Assembly: GCA_963669155.1 (NCBI GenBank)
Contig: OZ022591.1
Coordinates: forward strand, 12,448,707 to 12,512,706
DNA from: Arbacia lixula
Taxonomy: Eukaryota; Echinodermata; Echinoidea; Arbacioida; Arbaciidae
DNA: 64,000 nt
Direction: 5' to 3'
The first letter of the stretch is position 1. Each line of letters begins with the position of its first letter. Below the pieces are notes generated by a model. The model made no database searches, was not told the DNA's origin, and was given only the letters and a program-made list of their open reading frames with translations. Of the stretch, positions 51,105-63,000 are shown piece after piece. The position numbers were made by a program, and so were the translations under genes.

Positions 51105-52750
51105 ATGTTTAACAGTCTTCCTTGAGTAATAAGAACAGTTAAAAAGAGAGAGAAAATCCATGTGACCCAGCTGAAATGTATACAACTGGTATGGCATGTA
51201 CCATATTAGATTCCTATCGTTCCGTTTTCTTTGCACCAGAGACCTGTCAAACCTTTGCACTGACACAAAGAAATCAATATCATAAAATCTATGTTCTCTC
51301 AAATGATATGCTCTTTAATCTAATTCTGGAGTGTGCAAGGGTCTTCAACTTGATAAAAACAAGAAGAAAACATGTACAGTATGTATATACAGTATGACTA
51401 TTTCACAACAAGGTTAGAATTAGAAATTCTTCACCATATCCAGATTTGAAATAGGAATTGCCTACTGGTATTGGAGTTGCAACTGAGAGAGCAAATATAT
51501 TCACTAACTTCACTGGCTTGGCAAACATAGAGGTACAGTGTATATTCTTGTCTCAAAGAATCTTTGATGATTGTCTAAGTAATCAATACTGCTATGATTA
51601 TGAAAGTTGTGATTTGAGATGTCCCTAAACAATGCATGACTCATTCAGCTATTCAGCAAAGTCTGACAAATAGTCTGCAACCTAGTGTTCTCATCAGATT
51701 CAATTGTAGTCATTCATTCACAAAACCTTTGGCCCTGAGCTAAAGCAAATTCACCCCATACCATGGGCATATCATATCATCATATTGTCCGGGAAGGTAT
51801 GAAAGAGAAAAAAAATCCTCTGGTCGGTCGCGGTGTTTGGTGTTGATGACGCTACATGGCAGGCCATCAGGAGTTCTGCATCCATTCGCACTTATTAAGT
51901 AGAGTTAATTTGAGAGCAGGGTTAGCGTCCGCTGTGGAGGATTATTCGCCCAGCGTTTCCTTTCACCCGTGCAATAAGGATACAGATTTGAAGGACGGAG
52001 TGCTTCAAACCGTTTGCTCGGCAGGGATAAACAAAATGTTGAAGTGATTTTGGCGGTGTTTTCAACATCACTCTGTGTGATGGAGTGGGGTGCTATTGTT
52101 TAGCTGTGCGTGGGGTATACTCACACTGCTGAGGGTTTGCCTATACCCAGGTGTCTGTGGGTATGTGGTGCGGTATCTTGCTCTCCGTGTGGACATGGTT
52201 GCAATGTTGTTAACCATGAGTGCTGGCACCTGGCTGGTGGAATCTGGAGAGGTTTATGATATCATTATGACTGCTCACGGGACATTAGAGAAGAGATCAC
52301 TTCTCGTAGCAGCTTTTGCTGACTGGAAACCTGATACTGGCATATTTTAACGGAACAAATGATGAGATAAACTAATGAAAAGATTTACCGTAGTAGGAAA
52401 TACAGTACAGTGCAGTTCCATGAAGATATTATGTTACATTTGTATGTTGAGCAACAGGATGTTCAAAGATCAGCGTGAATTGGATATTCTTCATGAACTG
52501 TAAGATTGACTTTACATGTTCCAACCGTGTACATTGTCATCACTTTGGCTTGAAGGAAAAAACACTTTCTACATACATGTGAGGGAGTTCCATGTTGAAG
52601 CTTGTTTTGAATTTTGAATTTGCTTATTCAAAATGGAGTGCCCCCTCGGTTGGCCACATGTGGAGAATCCTTGGTGATGTCCATGAGATACTATGCCACA
52701 ATACACCATCTATGTTACACTGTGTGTAAGTATGGCATATTTAGTATGTG
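51105..52750. other. No gene seen
   Basis: Mixed spacer. The stretch 51800-52350 is slightly richer in CpG and gives a + strand frame (52090-52350, 86 codons) without recognisable domains or splice sites. I do not call a gene. Confidence 0.3.
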
Positions 52751-52755
52751 CTTAT

Positions 52756-52960
52756 AGCCTGGTTTCCAGTCTGTTGGGCATTTCTTAAAAAATATATTAA
52801 AATGAAAGGGTCTGGCTGAAGTAGACTAGTCAATCTTAATTTCTTATCCAGCTCACTGTTTGAGAAAAGAGGAGAATGATACAGCGACCAGTCTTGGAAT
52901 ATTAGTTTAATATTTTTCCAGCTTTGATAAAAAAATCTCCAACAGCCTGGATGCCAGGCT
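52756..52960. mobile_element. Family P MITE (205 bp), uninterrupted
   Basis: AGCCTGGTTTCCAGTCTGTT mirrored by CCAACAGCCTGGATGCCAGGCT. The core GGTCTGGCTGAAGTAGACTA matches the other copies. Confidence 0.8.
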
Positions 52961-53093
52961 AATGTTTTTAAAGACTTGTATTTGTTAAGCATCAAGGAAA
53001 ATTGATGGTCTGGCAACAAAGACTAGCACCTTTGAAATTGAGGTAGAGCTTTAGAACTCTAGAACTGTAAGTGCTATCTGAAATATAGGTTTG

Positions 53094-53313
53094 CATGCAC
53101 AAACCTAGCCTAGGTACTAGGCTGTGAGGTGCATGGACACAACCCAGTCTGTCAACAACTATGTCTAGTAACACAGACTACACCCTAATGACGTCATAGC
53201 TCCTCTGACTTTTTTTTATGGGATTGGGGCATAGTCTGTGTTACCAGACATAGTTGTTAACAGACTGGGTTGTGGCACCTCACAGCCTAGTACCTAGGCT
53301 AGCACAAACCCTG
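53094..53313. mobile_element. Family N palindromic MITE (about 220 bp)
   Basis: AACCTAGCCTAGGTACTAGG at the left is mirrored by CCTAGTACCTAGGCTAGCAC at the right. Arms continue with CTGTGAGGTGC and CAACCCAGTCTGT and their mirrors. ATGACGTCAT lies near the loop. Confidence 0.83.
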
Positions 53314-53454
53314 TCAGTCAGTCAGTTGGTCTTTGGCTGAGCCTGAATCAATGAGTCTGCGAATGCTGAGTCTAGCTCTCATACATGTACATCTGTTCAA
53401 GCTAGGACACAACAGGCAAATCAGGCTTTCCTTTTACCATCAGACATCTATTAT

Positions 53455-54145
53455 GAGACAGTATTAGAAACAAACCACAAGTATAGGGTCTGTGCTTGCA
53501 TTGTAATTCATTGAAAAAAAAAGTTTGAATCCTTCAAAAAGTAAGAACAAAGTGCATGCAAAGTCTGTGTATGTTTTCTTTCACCCTTTCATTACCAGGC
53601 CTTGAAAACCACATTGGCTTATTACACACATTCATGCTAGTGATTACTAATGAAAGAGTTAATCATTTCCTTACATTGTACACTTCCTGCCAAGGCTCCT
53701 GAAGAGAAAAATGTTTCTGGTACTGTATAGAAACATTTCTCAAGGCCTTTTATTAATGCAATGAGAGTCAGGTACACCATAAAGCTGCATTGTCTAATGT
53801 TCATTAGTTGAAAGGTATCACACAAGGGATTCTATCCCCTTCATCAGAAACTAACAGTGCACGAACTTTAATAATTGTTGCCTTGATAATTATGATTTAT
53901 TGTAGCATCCTTGAAATTGAGAGAAAACTCCTGAATCTGGTTAACCCTCTTGGTACCAAGACATGAAGAGACCATTGATTCATTGCAGAGTGAATGAGCC
54001 CATGCTAGTGAGAGGATTTTAAGTTCAATTAGATTATTACTTTGCACGCAGCAAGCCTTGTCAGTCAGTAAATCGATCATTAATGCTGAACCAGTGAGTC
54101 TGAAAAATTCAAGACTATCTCTCATGCATGTAAGGACACACTGGG
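53455..54145 (+). repeat. Old tandem duplication, first copy
   Basis: GAGACAGTATTAGAAACAAA, CACTTCCTGCCAAGGCTCCT, TTTCTCAAGGCCTTTTATTA, GTTGAAAGGTATCACAC and CCCCTTCATCAGAAACTAAC occur in order. All recur in the same order from 54474. Identity is roughly 65-75 percent by eye. Confidence 0.65.
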
Positions 54146-54149
54146 ACAT

Positions 54150-54352
54150 AGCCTGGCTTCCAGGCATTTAAACATTTGTGATTTAAACTGAAAAAATAAT
54201 ATTGTAAGACTAGTCACTGTATAAGTCTCCACTTTTCTTACTCTGTTTAATAATTAATACGTAAATGATTAGTCTAATGCAGCCAGACCTCTTTAGTATT
54301 TATTGAATAGTTTGGTTTAGATATGCCTAACAGTCTCGAAGTCCAGGTAGCT
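54150..54352. mobile_element. Family P MITE, reversed core
   Basis: AGCCTGGCTTCCAGGC at the left and GAAGTCCAGGTAGCT at the right. The core TAGTCTAATGCAGCCAGACC is in reverse orientation relative to the 52.8-kb copy. Confidence 0.7.
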
Positions 54353-54473
54353 TGGTCATGTCTGGCTGGGGTCTGTCTAACATAAACCCCTCCTGTGCCA
54401 GATACAATGCCGCTCTATGAGATTTAAGTGCATTATTGGTGACAAAATGCATTCATGGCACCTAGAGAGTTAA

Positions 54474-54880
54474 GAGACAGTCCCACAAAACACAACTATA
54501 GAGTCTTTGCCTGCAGTCTAATAAAGTTGGACAACAAGTTTCATTTCATAAAATGTCACAAAGTTTATATACTTTTTTTTCAGTAATTAGAATATTGAAT
54601 ACCCTTCTGATGCATGCTTCCTGCCCCAAACTCATCAAGAATACAATGACAAAATTCTTGTAGAACAACCTAATTTCTCAAGGCTTTTAGCATAATGAAT
54701 TGATGAGAGTCATATACTGTAAAGGATCTCATAGCTTGTATTGTCCATGTACGGTACTCATTAGCTGAAAGGTATCTCTATAGGGACATAATCCCCTTCA
54801 TCAGGAATTGATAGTGTATGAAGTTAGCTGTCTCAATAGTAATTACAATTCATTCTAGTGTCTGCAGTGTGCACTAAGGA
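54474..54880 (+). repeat. Old tandem duplication, second copy
   Basis: GAGACAGTCCCACAAAACAC, TGCTTCCTGCCCCAAACTCA, TTTCTCAAGGCTTTTAGCAT, GCTGAAAGGTATCTCTAT and CCCCTTCATCAGGAATTGAT, parallel to the first copy about 1 kb upstream. Confidence 0.65.
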
Positions 54881-56405
54881 AAGCATTGCAGAGAAAGAAA
54901 AGACTGTAACACACTATACATTATGCCTGGGTTGAGCCATCTCTGAGGCCTATTATTAGTTGAATGCATTTTTGATGAGAGTTAGAGTGTCTTCTATAGA
55001 GACATACATGTATTGCAATTCATTATAAAATTATTAAGTCAAAATGCAACACAAACTTGGACATACAGACAGTCAGAGAACACATGTTCTCACATGCACA
55101 ACCCTAAAAAATGCACACCCCGTTATTTTATCTCTTTTATTATTCCTTGATTCAGCTTTTCAAAATAGACATTACAATATAATTCATCATGGCAAGAAAC
55201 CCAATACAAAAACATGCTACTAAGTCCATAACATAGTACTCAAAAATAAACAATCATAATGCAAGTTAATTGACAAATGTATCTCTTTAACCTCCATGAA
55301 TTTCAGCAATGAGAAGTGGTGTAAGTTCTTGAAATCTGACCCTGCAACTGTTTGATTTATTGATTTGCTGAGTACAAATTGATATGTACATAACTCAAAC
55401 CTATGAGATTCAGCAGTCACTGTCTTTTACCAAACAAAGTTAAAGCATAACAAATTGTTTGTTACTGAAAAGTTTGTAGATTGTTGTAAAGTGTCAAAGG
55501 TCTTTTCACACAAACTTCGTGCAAACTCCATCCACCCCACCCCCCCCCCCCCAACAGTCAAATATAGATATCGGTTCAGTGCTTCATTCATAAATCATCT
55601 TCCATCAAGCTCCAGGCACATTTATTTAGCCTCCATGGATATTTTCCCTCACACTTTTATGAATGTAGAGCAGTCCCTGAAATGTAACCCTACTGTACAA
55701 CTGTCTGATTTATTGAACAATTCTGTCAGGGTTGGAATAAAATTCTACTTGACTTACTGGCCTTGCACTGGAAAGGGGAAAGTTCAGACATTTATAGTGA
55801 GTCCCTGATCACCCTCTCACTCATTGATAAGAAGTTCATTCATTCATTCAGTCATTCATTCATCCCCATTTTTTCTCACACCCACACAGTGCAATCACAA
55901 TGGTGAGATGAATATTCATGATATGTTAACTAGAGCATAAAAGAGGGATAATACAAACCCTGCCCATATCCAGGGCATGCACAACAGTTCATTCATGTTT
56001 TCAGAAGTGAATTAAGAGCAGCACATTCCTCTATTTTGCTACCATTCTTTTCTTTATTTTGTTTTTCAAAAAATGGATACAAATATAACCTAGGCCTACA
56101 GTGATTTTTCTTCACTCATTTTCCAAAACTTTGTAGGATAATGCCAAAGGTGTGCTCTCAGAATTGGTGTAAAACTTAATTGGTATGCATCCGATTTGCC
56201 TTCAAGATACTAAACTATTTTTGCTTTTAATCAAGATAACCTCCAAAAGAGGATCGAATAGATTGAACTTGAACATATTTTTAAGGTGGTTTTCCAACTA
56301 AGACGGATATATTTTCCTGTTAAAAAACGTGTTTTTTCCCTGCCCCTGGGGACTTTTGAAGAGCAATCTTATTTAACTATTAACCTCACTGGCTGAAGAG
56401 AGCAC
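54881..56405. other. No gene seen
   Basis: AT-rich spacer with a C-run (55541-55552) and a CATT-rich patch near 55835-55865. Likely upstream flank of the gene starting near 57 kb. Confidence 0.35.
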
Positions 56406-56408
56406 ACT

Positions 56409-56669
56409 TTATTTTACGAGTGTCTTCTTTGATTTACTTTTCGGCTCAATTACCGTATCAAAAGGGTTCCGTGATGTTTTTATCCCGGCCCGGCTACTGC
56501 CAATCTTTGCACTAGTTCTTAGTGCGTTGCCAAGTGACGGGACGCTTGAATTCGTGAAGCTGCTGGGGGCCGCGTGGGTACCGCCTACCGTAAATTCACC
56601 TTTGACCTCGGTGATCCTTCGCCGCGCGTATACGGTACGCTGATTATACGGCGAACTGAAGCTGCGCAC
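56409..56669 (-). CDS. Questionable 86-codon minus-strand frame in the CpG stretch
   Basis: Reads MRSFSSPYNQRTVYARRR at the start and ends RNPFDTVIEPKSKSKKTLVK, with a Ser/Lys-rich basic composition. The stop overlaps an AATAAA (TAAAATAAAG). Its position, head-to-head with the 57204 exon across a CpG-rich stretch, would fit a divergent small gene. No domain is recognised, and CpG-rich DNA often gives such frames by chance. Confidence 0.15.
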   Translation of the reverse strand: MRSFSSPYNQRTVYARRRITEVKGEFTVGGTHAAPSSFTNSSVPSLGNALRTSAKIGSSRAGIKTSRNPFDTVIEPKSKSKKTLVK

Positions 56670-57203
56670 CGTGCGCTAACGTACACGTCGTACGAACGTG
56701 TTTATCCTCTTCCGACTGTACAACTTGCTCTACCTTGTACCTCGGCCAAGCCGGAGAAGCGTGGGAAATTCCCATGGCATTGAATTTGTAAATGAAGACA
56801 TAGCGCGGGCAGTGCCTTCAAATATCATTCTACTGAGGCAAGAACTGCCCTTTCTTTCCAGCAAGTAAATCGACAGAGTTTGAGCTTTGTTTTGCAATTA
56901 ATTTATGCCGATTCGCTGGTGTTTACGATCCCAGTTGCCACTAGGAGCCCATCGGTCTACTCGCGAGTTGGTCCCCGCAAGTTGTCGCGGTGTTGACGTA
57001 CCGGAAAGCGGACAGCTGCTTTTTAGCTTCTGCTTCTACCGCGTATGCCGACGCTGTTCCGGACAGTTTTGCCACATTTCGCTTCAATCCCGAACGGTAT
57101 TTTTGTGAACAATACTGCAGCATGTTGGCTTGATTGATGCATGGTGTTACCTGAGTTCAACTACTGTTGCCTGTTGGTCTGAGTTGCTGTGAGCTCATCG
57201 AAC
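56440..57203 (+). promoter_or_regulatory. CpG-rich promoter and 5' untranslated stretch
   Basis: The longest CpG-dense stretch in the window that is not due to a MITE (56500-57080), directly upstream of a good start codon. No TATA box is clear. Where transcription starts cannot be fixed; the last about 150 bases before 57204 are probably leader. Confidence 0.55.
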
Positions 57204-57242
57204 ATGTCTGATAAAGAAGAGAGATTAGAACGTGTAATTCAG
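57204..57242 (+). CDS. Probable first coding exon of an unidentified gene (partial)
   Basis: ATG TCT GAT starts a 13-codon frame, MSDKEERLERVIQ, that ends at CAG|GTAATT, a strong donor at 57243, in phase 0. The charged, coil-like start and the CpG-rich upstream DNA support a real gene start. Later exons were not recognised up to 64000, so the first intron may exceed 6.7 kb. The family cannot be named from 13 residues. Confidence 0.5.
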
Positions 57243-59825
57243 GTAATTGATTAATGATGTAGTCCCACGTATAGAATTTCAGGTAGTAATTTATGTCGGT
57301 ACTACTACATGGAGGTCGCATCAAGCTCTGCCGGCTGCCCTTCTTCCCTCATGTTTATTTAGTAGATCTAGTCTATTTTAGCATCTGTAATGTTTCAAAT
57401 ATTATTTGCATTTCTCATTTGACATTGCATGACTTTGCTTTGACTGTGTACACATGTTGACATTACTCAGAACATACTTTTGTATAATGTTACTTTATCT
57501 TTCATATCTTTTGAAAATGTTTTCTCTCATTTGAACTTGTGTTTAAAAGCAACTTACGTTACCTTTTTGGATGTGAATATTTGTTCTTATTGCACGGCCT
57601 TGCTAGTTTATGGGATCATGATGCATTAGTTTATGAAGAAGTTAATTTTTATTCCCCCCCCCCCCATAATTCTTTGAAATTAGTTGTACGTGAGTACCTC
57701 AACATGTGACATGTCAATTTGTTGGAACTTTTAGAAACTATTAGAACTATTAGTTGGAACTATTAGATTTTCATTTTGTTTTAAACTACATTTTCAAATG
57801 TAACATTTAGTTCAACCCAGGACTTCTTCACATCTCCAAACTACAACTTATAGAACAAAGCTCAACATTCTACTGAATAGTTTGTTGACCTGGGAACATA
57901 TCCATGAGTTTACCAAAATTTGCTGAAATGTACTGTAAAGTGTATTTCACATCCTTTTACTGAAGCAAACCAAACAGTGTTTGCTTCAGAGGAAGCTGTG
58001 GCTTGCCCTTTCTCACTTTTATGAAAGAAGGGGAAAATTATGATCTTTTGGGGGCTACTTTTCAAGGCTGAGGTCATGGGATGACCAGCCTGTACCTTGT
58101 GTTGCATTATTCTGAGTGAGGAAAATTATTATTTTTTTTTTTCACAGGGGCTCTTTTTTTGCACTGTGGGGGCTAAATCTCCACTAGCACACTTGTATTT
58201 CTCTCACTGTTAGGAAATAAAAAGAGTAGCACAATACTTCTTCTGATTCTCCTAAAGACATGATTATGTAACAAAAGAACACAAACACTTGGGGCCCAGG
58301 ATGATGTACATGTAGCCCCCACAAGGCAAAAAGGAGCCCTCAAAGCCCAGGTTTTAAATGGAAATTGTGATTTTTATATACCTATTTGTTCCATGGCAGG
58401 AGGCTTCAATGGAAGCCCCTGCAAATAACAGTGATTAATTTCCCAATGTTTAGTAAATATTGGAGGAATCTGCATGTCACAACTTCATTTCAGTATGTAT
58501 TTAAGTCACTTTTTCATTTCAGTACATTGGTTTCTTTCAAACGAGCTACTGTACACGTATGAAGACCTTTTCAAACTCATTAAAGCATTCAGTTTCCTGG
58601 ATACTTCCCATTCTCTTTCCAAAAAACATAATGTTCCATTTGTCCAACCCCTTATTGGCACTTCGATGAATGCCTGTACAGTCCTGTGCTTGCCTTTCGT
58701 CCTCTTGCTTGTACAAGGTAGCTTTGGTCAGTGCAAACATCCATTATCACATTGTTTGCCTCTCTACTATGTACATATCTCAGTGATGCTAAAATCAAGT
58801 TCCAGTGAGTTAATGCAATTGTTATCCAGTGTTGTTTACTTATCACTAGTAAAATCTCCTGTGTGTGATTTCTTTTCTAGCAAATACCAGTAGTACCTTG
58901 CTCTACATACTGAAAGTTCTTAGAATTCTCACATGTTCGCTGTTAATTACAGTACACAAATTCCTTACAGTAATTTAAGTTAATATTGTAAGATTAAAAG
59001 AATTGATTGTCAACCTATTTATTGATTTTTTTAAAAAAACAAATTGTTTACATTAAAAGAAATCTAAATTCCAGAAAATATTTTAGAATTAAAAGAAATG
59101 GTTGTCAACCTTTTTATAGATTTTGTTGTTGTTGTATTGATTAAGTAAACTTATACATTTTTATTATATTTTGATTTATTTGGGATGTGGAGAGTAGGTG
59201 GGGAATATTGGACAACAGAAATGGTAATAATCACTGGTGTTAAGAATGAGTAACTGTAAACAAGTCCTTCAGTTTCTTAAAGGAGTAGATGAAGGCTACT
59301 AGCCTACCACAGTGAAGAAATCACCAATAATCAATACTACGAAGTCGGCTTCAATGCCATTCCCAGGTCCCGCCACTTCTACAATGTCAGATGCATTGCG
59401 TGAAGTGCATTAACCTCTCATTGACATCTAATCAAATTCTGTAGTATTTCGCATGAGCCACAAGAAAAACACACAGGCCCTCCATAGTATTCAATCATGA
59501 CAGTCTAAATCTAGGAGTTATCCATATTCATGATTTTTTTTCATCTTAGCACTCGTAATGCTTACTAGTAGGAATATTCCCGATATTAGCATTGATCTAA
59601 CACTAAATGAAAAGCTTTTTAGGTATGTGATGTTCAAGATAAGTTTGTCCGTGCAAGCGTCTGCAGACACTAGTCTATATTTTAAAACGACCCCACAAGA
59701 AGTCTATGATGCAAATGTCAAATAGTCTTTTTCCCCTTTTCATGGATTCTTAATTTCTCAGGAAAGTTCTTTACCCTTTATGTGCCAGACAAGTATCTTC
59801 TCTATGCTATTTGTGTGTATTACTT
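57243..59825 (+). other. Probable first intron, left part; no exon recognised
   Basis: AT-rich. The 139-codon frame at 58474-58893 lacks coding character and domains. A C-run lies at 57655-57664. Confidence 0.4.
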
Positions 59826-60089
59826 ACACTCCAGCTCAAAGGAATTGGCATAGGGAAAGGGAAAGGGAAGAAAGGGAAGGAGCAGCAGTTATAAACCGCT
59901 GTATACTTTGTCCAGTTCAGCTTGGAACACAATACTTTAGCCTAAAAAGCATCATGTTTCATGCTGAACTGGACAAAATATACCGTGGTATCATGTTTCA
60001 TGCTGAACTGGACAAAATATGGCATGGTGTAAAACTGCGGCTCCTTCCCTTTCTCTTTCCCTATGCCAATTCCTTTGAGCTGTAGTGTA
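59826..60089. mobile_element. Family I MITE (264 bp) with internal tandem duplication
   Basis: ACACTCCAGCTCAAAGGAAT at the left is mirrored by ATTCCTTTGAGCTGTAGTGT, with CCCTATGCC/GGCATAGGG following. Inside, ATCATGTTTCATGCTGAACT plus GGACAAAATAT occurs twice in tandem (59951-59985 and 59990-60022). The left arm has the mirror once. Confidence 0.82.
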
Positions 60090-63000
60090 CATGTACATTT
60101 GAATCACATTGTAGGTTTACAGTGTATGTACAGTACAGTACATGTACCTGTACTAATCTTGTTGGCATGTGGATTTGAAGCCATGTGGGTATTCATCATA
60201 GTCCAGTACACAACCATCCCTGGGATTAAGCTTGTAACTTTGTATGGCTTGTTGACCTTATTGTCTATCCCCAGGCTGACCTGACAATGTAACAGTAAGC
60301 AGTTAATCCTAATCCCTTGTACCCAGGGCCTGGGGATATGGGACTCATCAGGACACAGTAGTTTAAAATCCAGACACTGTTGGGGCCATCTTCATTGGAG
60401 TGAAGTTGGGAAAAAGCAGGCTTACTGTATTTCTCATCGAAAGAAATCAAGCACATTATTTTGCAGCTTCGGTCTGATTAAGAGCCATCTGTTAATGTTT
60501 TTCTTTTTTTTACTCTCACTGCATGACAGTTAATTTTTAAAAGAAATCATGCTTGTTTCCGACTACACCTGTACCTGTCTTGTTTGTTTGATACATTTCA
60601 TGTACCACAATTTGACGTTGGCACAGATAACAAAAAGTATTGATCTATTTAGGACATGCATCGAGTATGCATATCAAGATGTAGCTGCATGTACATGTAC
60701 ATGTAGGTGTCAAAATGTCAGATTTGTTCACTTCAACCAAAAATACTAAAAACCAAATTATTTTGTTTTTAACTTTACTTACATTGTAATTATGTTGATG
60801 TGAGCCAGGGTTGGCATTGCTGTAGGTTTAATGACTTCAGAGTGGATTTTGTGATCCATGTATTTCCTTTGTTTGGTGGGAAAAAAACTTCTATGAAATT
60901 AACTCTGAATTCCTACTCTTGTCCATGTTGTGTACCATGTTAGGTGATGGGCGGTATAAGCTGTGGTGGTCAGTGTTTTCTTAAATTCCTGTAGTTAACA
61001 GGATTAAAGTGTCTTAGTTTAATAAGATTAGACCCGCTTTGTAATGTAATCTTGTGGACTTATCCCCGGTTACAAATTAGATCATCAGTGTCCTTCTACA
61101 CAATACTTACCGGTATTAAACATTATTCTGTGGGTACTGAATTTGTGTACTTACAGACTTTGTACCATATTTAACTTGTTCTTCTTTTTGTACATGTTAT
61201 GTATTGGTAAGATTTTTTTTTCGTCATTTGTCAAAATTGAATATGATTCAAATTGTAATACATGAAGAAACTATAATTTCGAAAATAGTAAATCTTTGGT
61301 AACACCACATGGTTATATTGTTTCAAGACTTTCTTCACTAAAGTGAAAGAGGAAAATAAAAGAAGGACTGAAATATTAAACAAAAAATAATTCTAGCAGC
61401 AATTACATTTATCATATTGAATTTAATGTATAATGTAGTAGCTTACAGTAGGTGTAAATTTTCTTGTTTTCAGCAACATGTACTTTGCTGCTCATTTTTT
61501 GTTCTTATTTTAAAACCAGTCCAGTAAGCATCCCCAGATGCAGTGTACGATTATTTTTTTTGTTTAAGTACATGTAGTTGAAATGTTGTCTCTGCTTTAG
61601 TGTAATGTACATATCATTAAACTTAACTTGCCTGAGATATTTCTGTCATCTCTCTCTCTTTCTTATCTTGAGGGTCACAGAATGTGGCAATTTAAGTAAG
61701 GTGTTATCGCTTTGTACATGTTATTTTAGTTTCCGCCTTTTGCCACGCCATCGTTATCTCTCTCCCTCACATCAAATGCTCAGTAAAATTTGAATATCAA
61801 CAGAAATTTGTCTCAAACTGTTTGCTCGGTCAGCGATCGTGTTTGTGAAACATACCATTGTTTCTAGCCTAGTGTTAGCCTCAGTTCCAGTCTGGAGTGT
61901 GTGGTCTGATTCTTGCTCCTGCACTATAAATTTAAATTACAACTTAGTCTGGACATGTAGACTAGGCACCCATCCGTCTTTTTTCTTTTGGGAGAGCGGG
62001 AGAGAGAAGGAAAGATAGTCTCTGAATCTAGACTTAGTCATGATTGCTGTGTGGGAGAAAAATAAAAACATACAGTCTCAATTCTAGACTAGCATGGTGT
62101 GTGATCTTCAGTGCACTCAGCTGGACTTTCTGAGTTGTTTACTGTTGTCAGGGGCAACCAGCTCGCCTCCATGTACCATGCAGATTTTGACCACATTTTT
62201 GGTCTGTTTTCACACCTACAGTACTATCCGAACATTGAACCATAGTCAGAGTGGAAGGAGGGTTAAACTTGATACATGTAGTTAAAAATCATTATTCTGA
62301 GAGCTTAAATACATGTATGACTGAGTATGTTCAGCATACATTTTTTCCTGTTATTTATTTAGTAATTATGTGTAATTCCATTAAGTACAATGTTGCATTA
62401 TTTAGATGTGTCTGCTTGCACTTTGCAAGCGTGAAGAGAGCCCAAGTCCCTGTTACGCCTGTGTCTTTGCACCTGCAGAAATGTGTTTTAAAACTTGGGA
62501 AACACACAACAAGGTGACTGTACACAATGTACTGTAGCCGTGTTGTCTGCACAATGCATACATACATTACTATCGAATCGCCACACACTGGGATTGTGTA
62601 TAAAGCATAAATCCTGCAAAGCTCTTGCAAACATTTTATTTTTACCGCTGCATTTTCTGTACCAGTGAGTCACAGAAGTCCCACAGATACGTACATGTTC
62701 ATGAAGGTAAACAGAGAAGCGTGCACTGTGGACATTCTCAGAATGACAACCTTCTTTCAAGCATCAGGTTTATTTTCCTTGTGAAATACGACCAGATCCT
62801 CTCATTCTTGAAAGTGAGGGACAGAATGTCGTTCTACACGAAAGTCTTCACAGCTACTAGCACAGTCCATGTACACGTACTGTATCTTGCCGACTGTGTG
62901 GAAATTGTGCTAGTATTAACGGACTTCAGACAAAAAAAAAACAACAATACAGGGCCGCATAGCGATTTAACACCTGAAATGCAAACCATGGACATAGTTT

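Noticed and set aside
58474-58893. 139-codon + strand frame as an exon of the 57-kb gene
   Set aside because: AT-rich, hydrophobic by composition, with no domain and no matching acceptor in phase 0.
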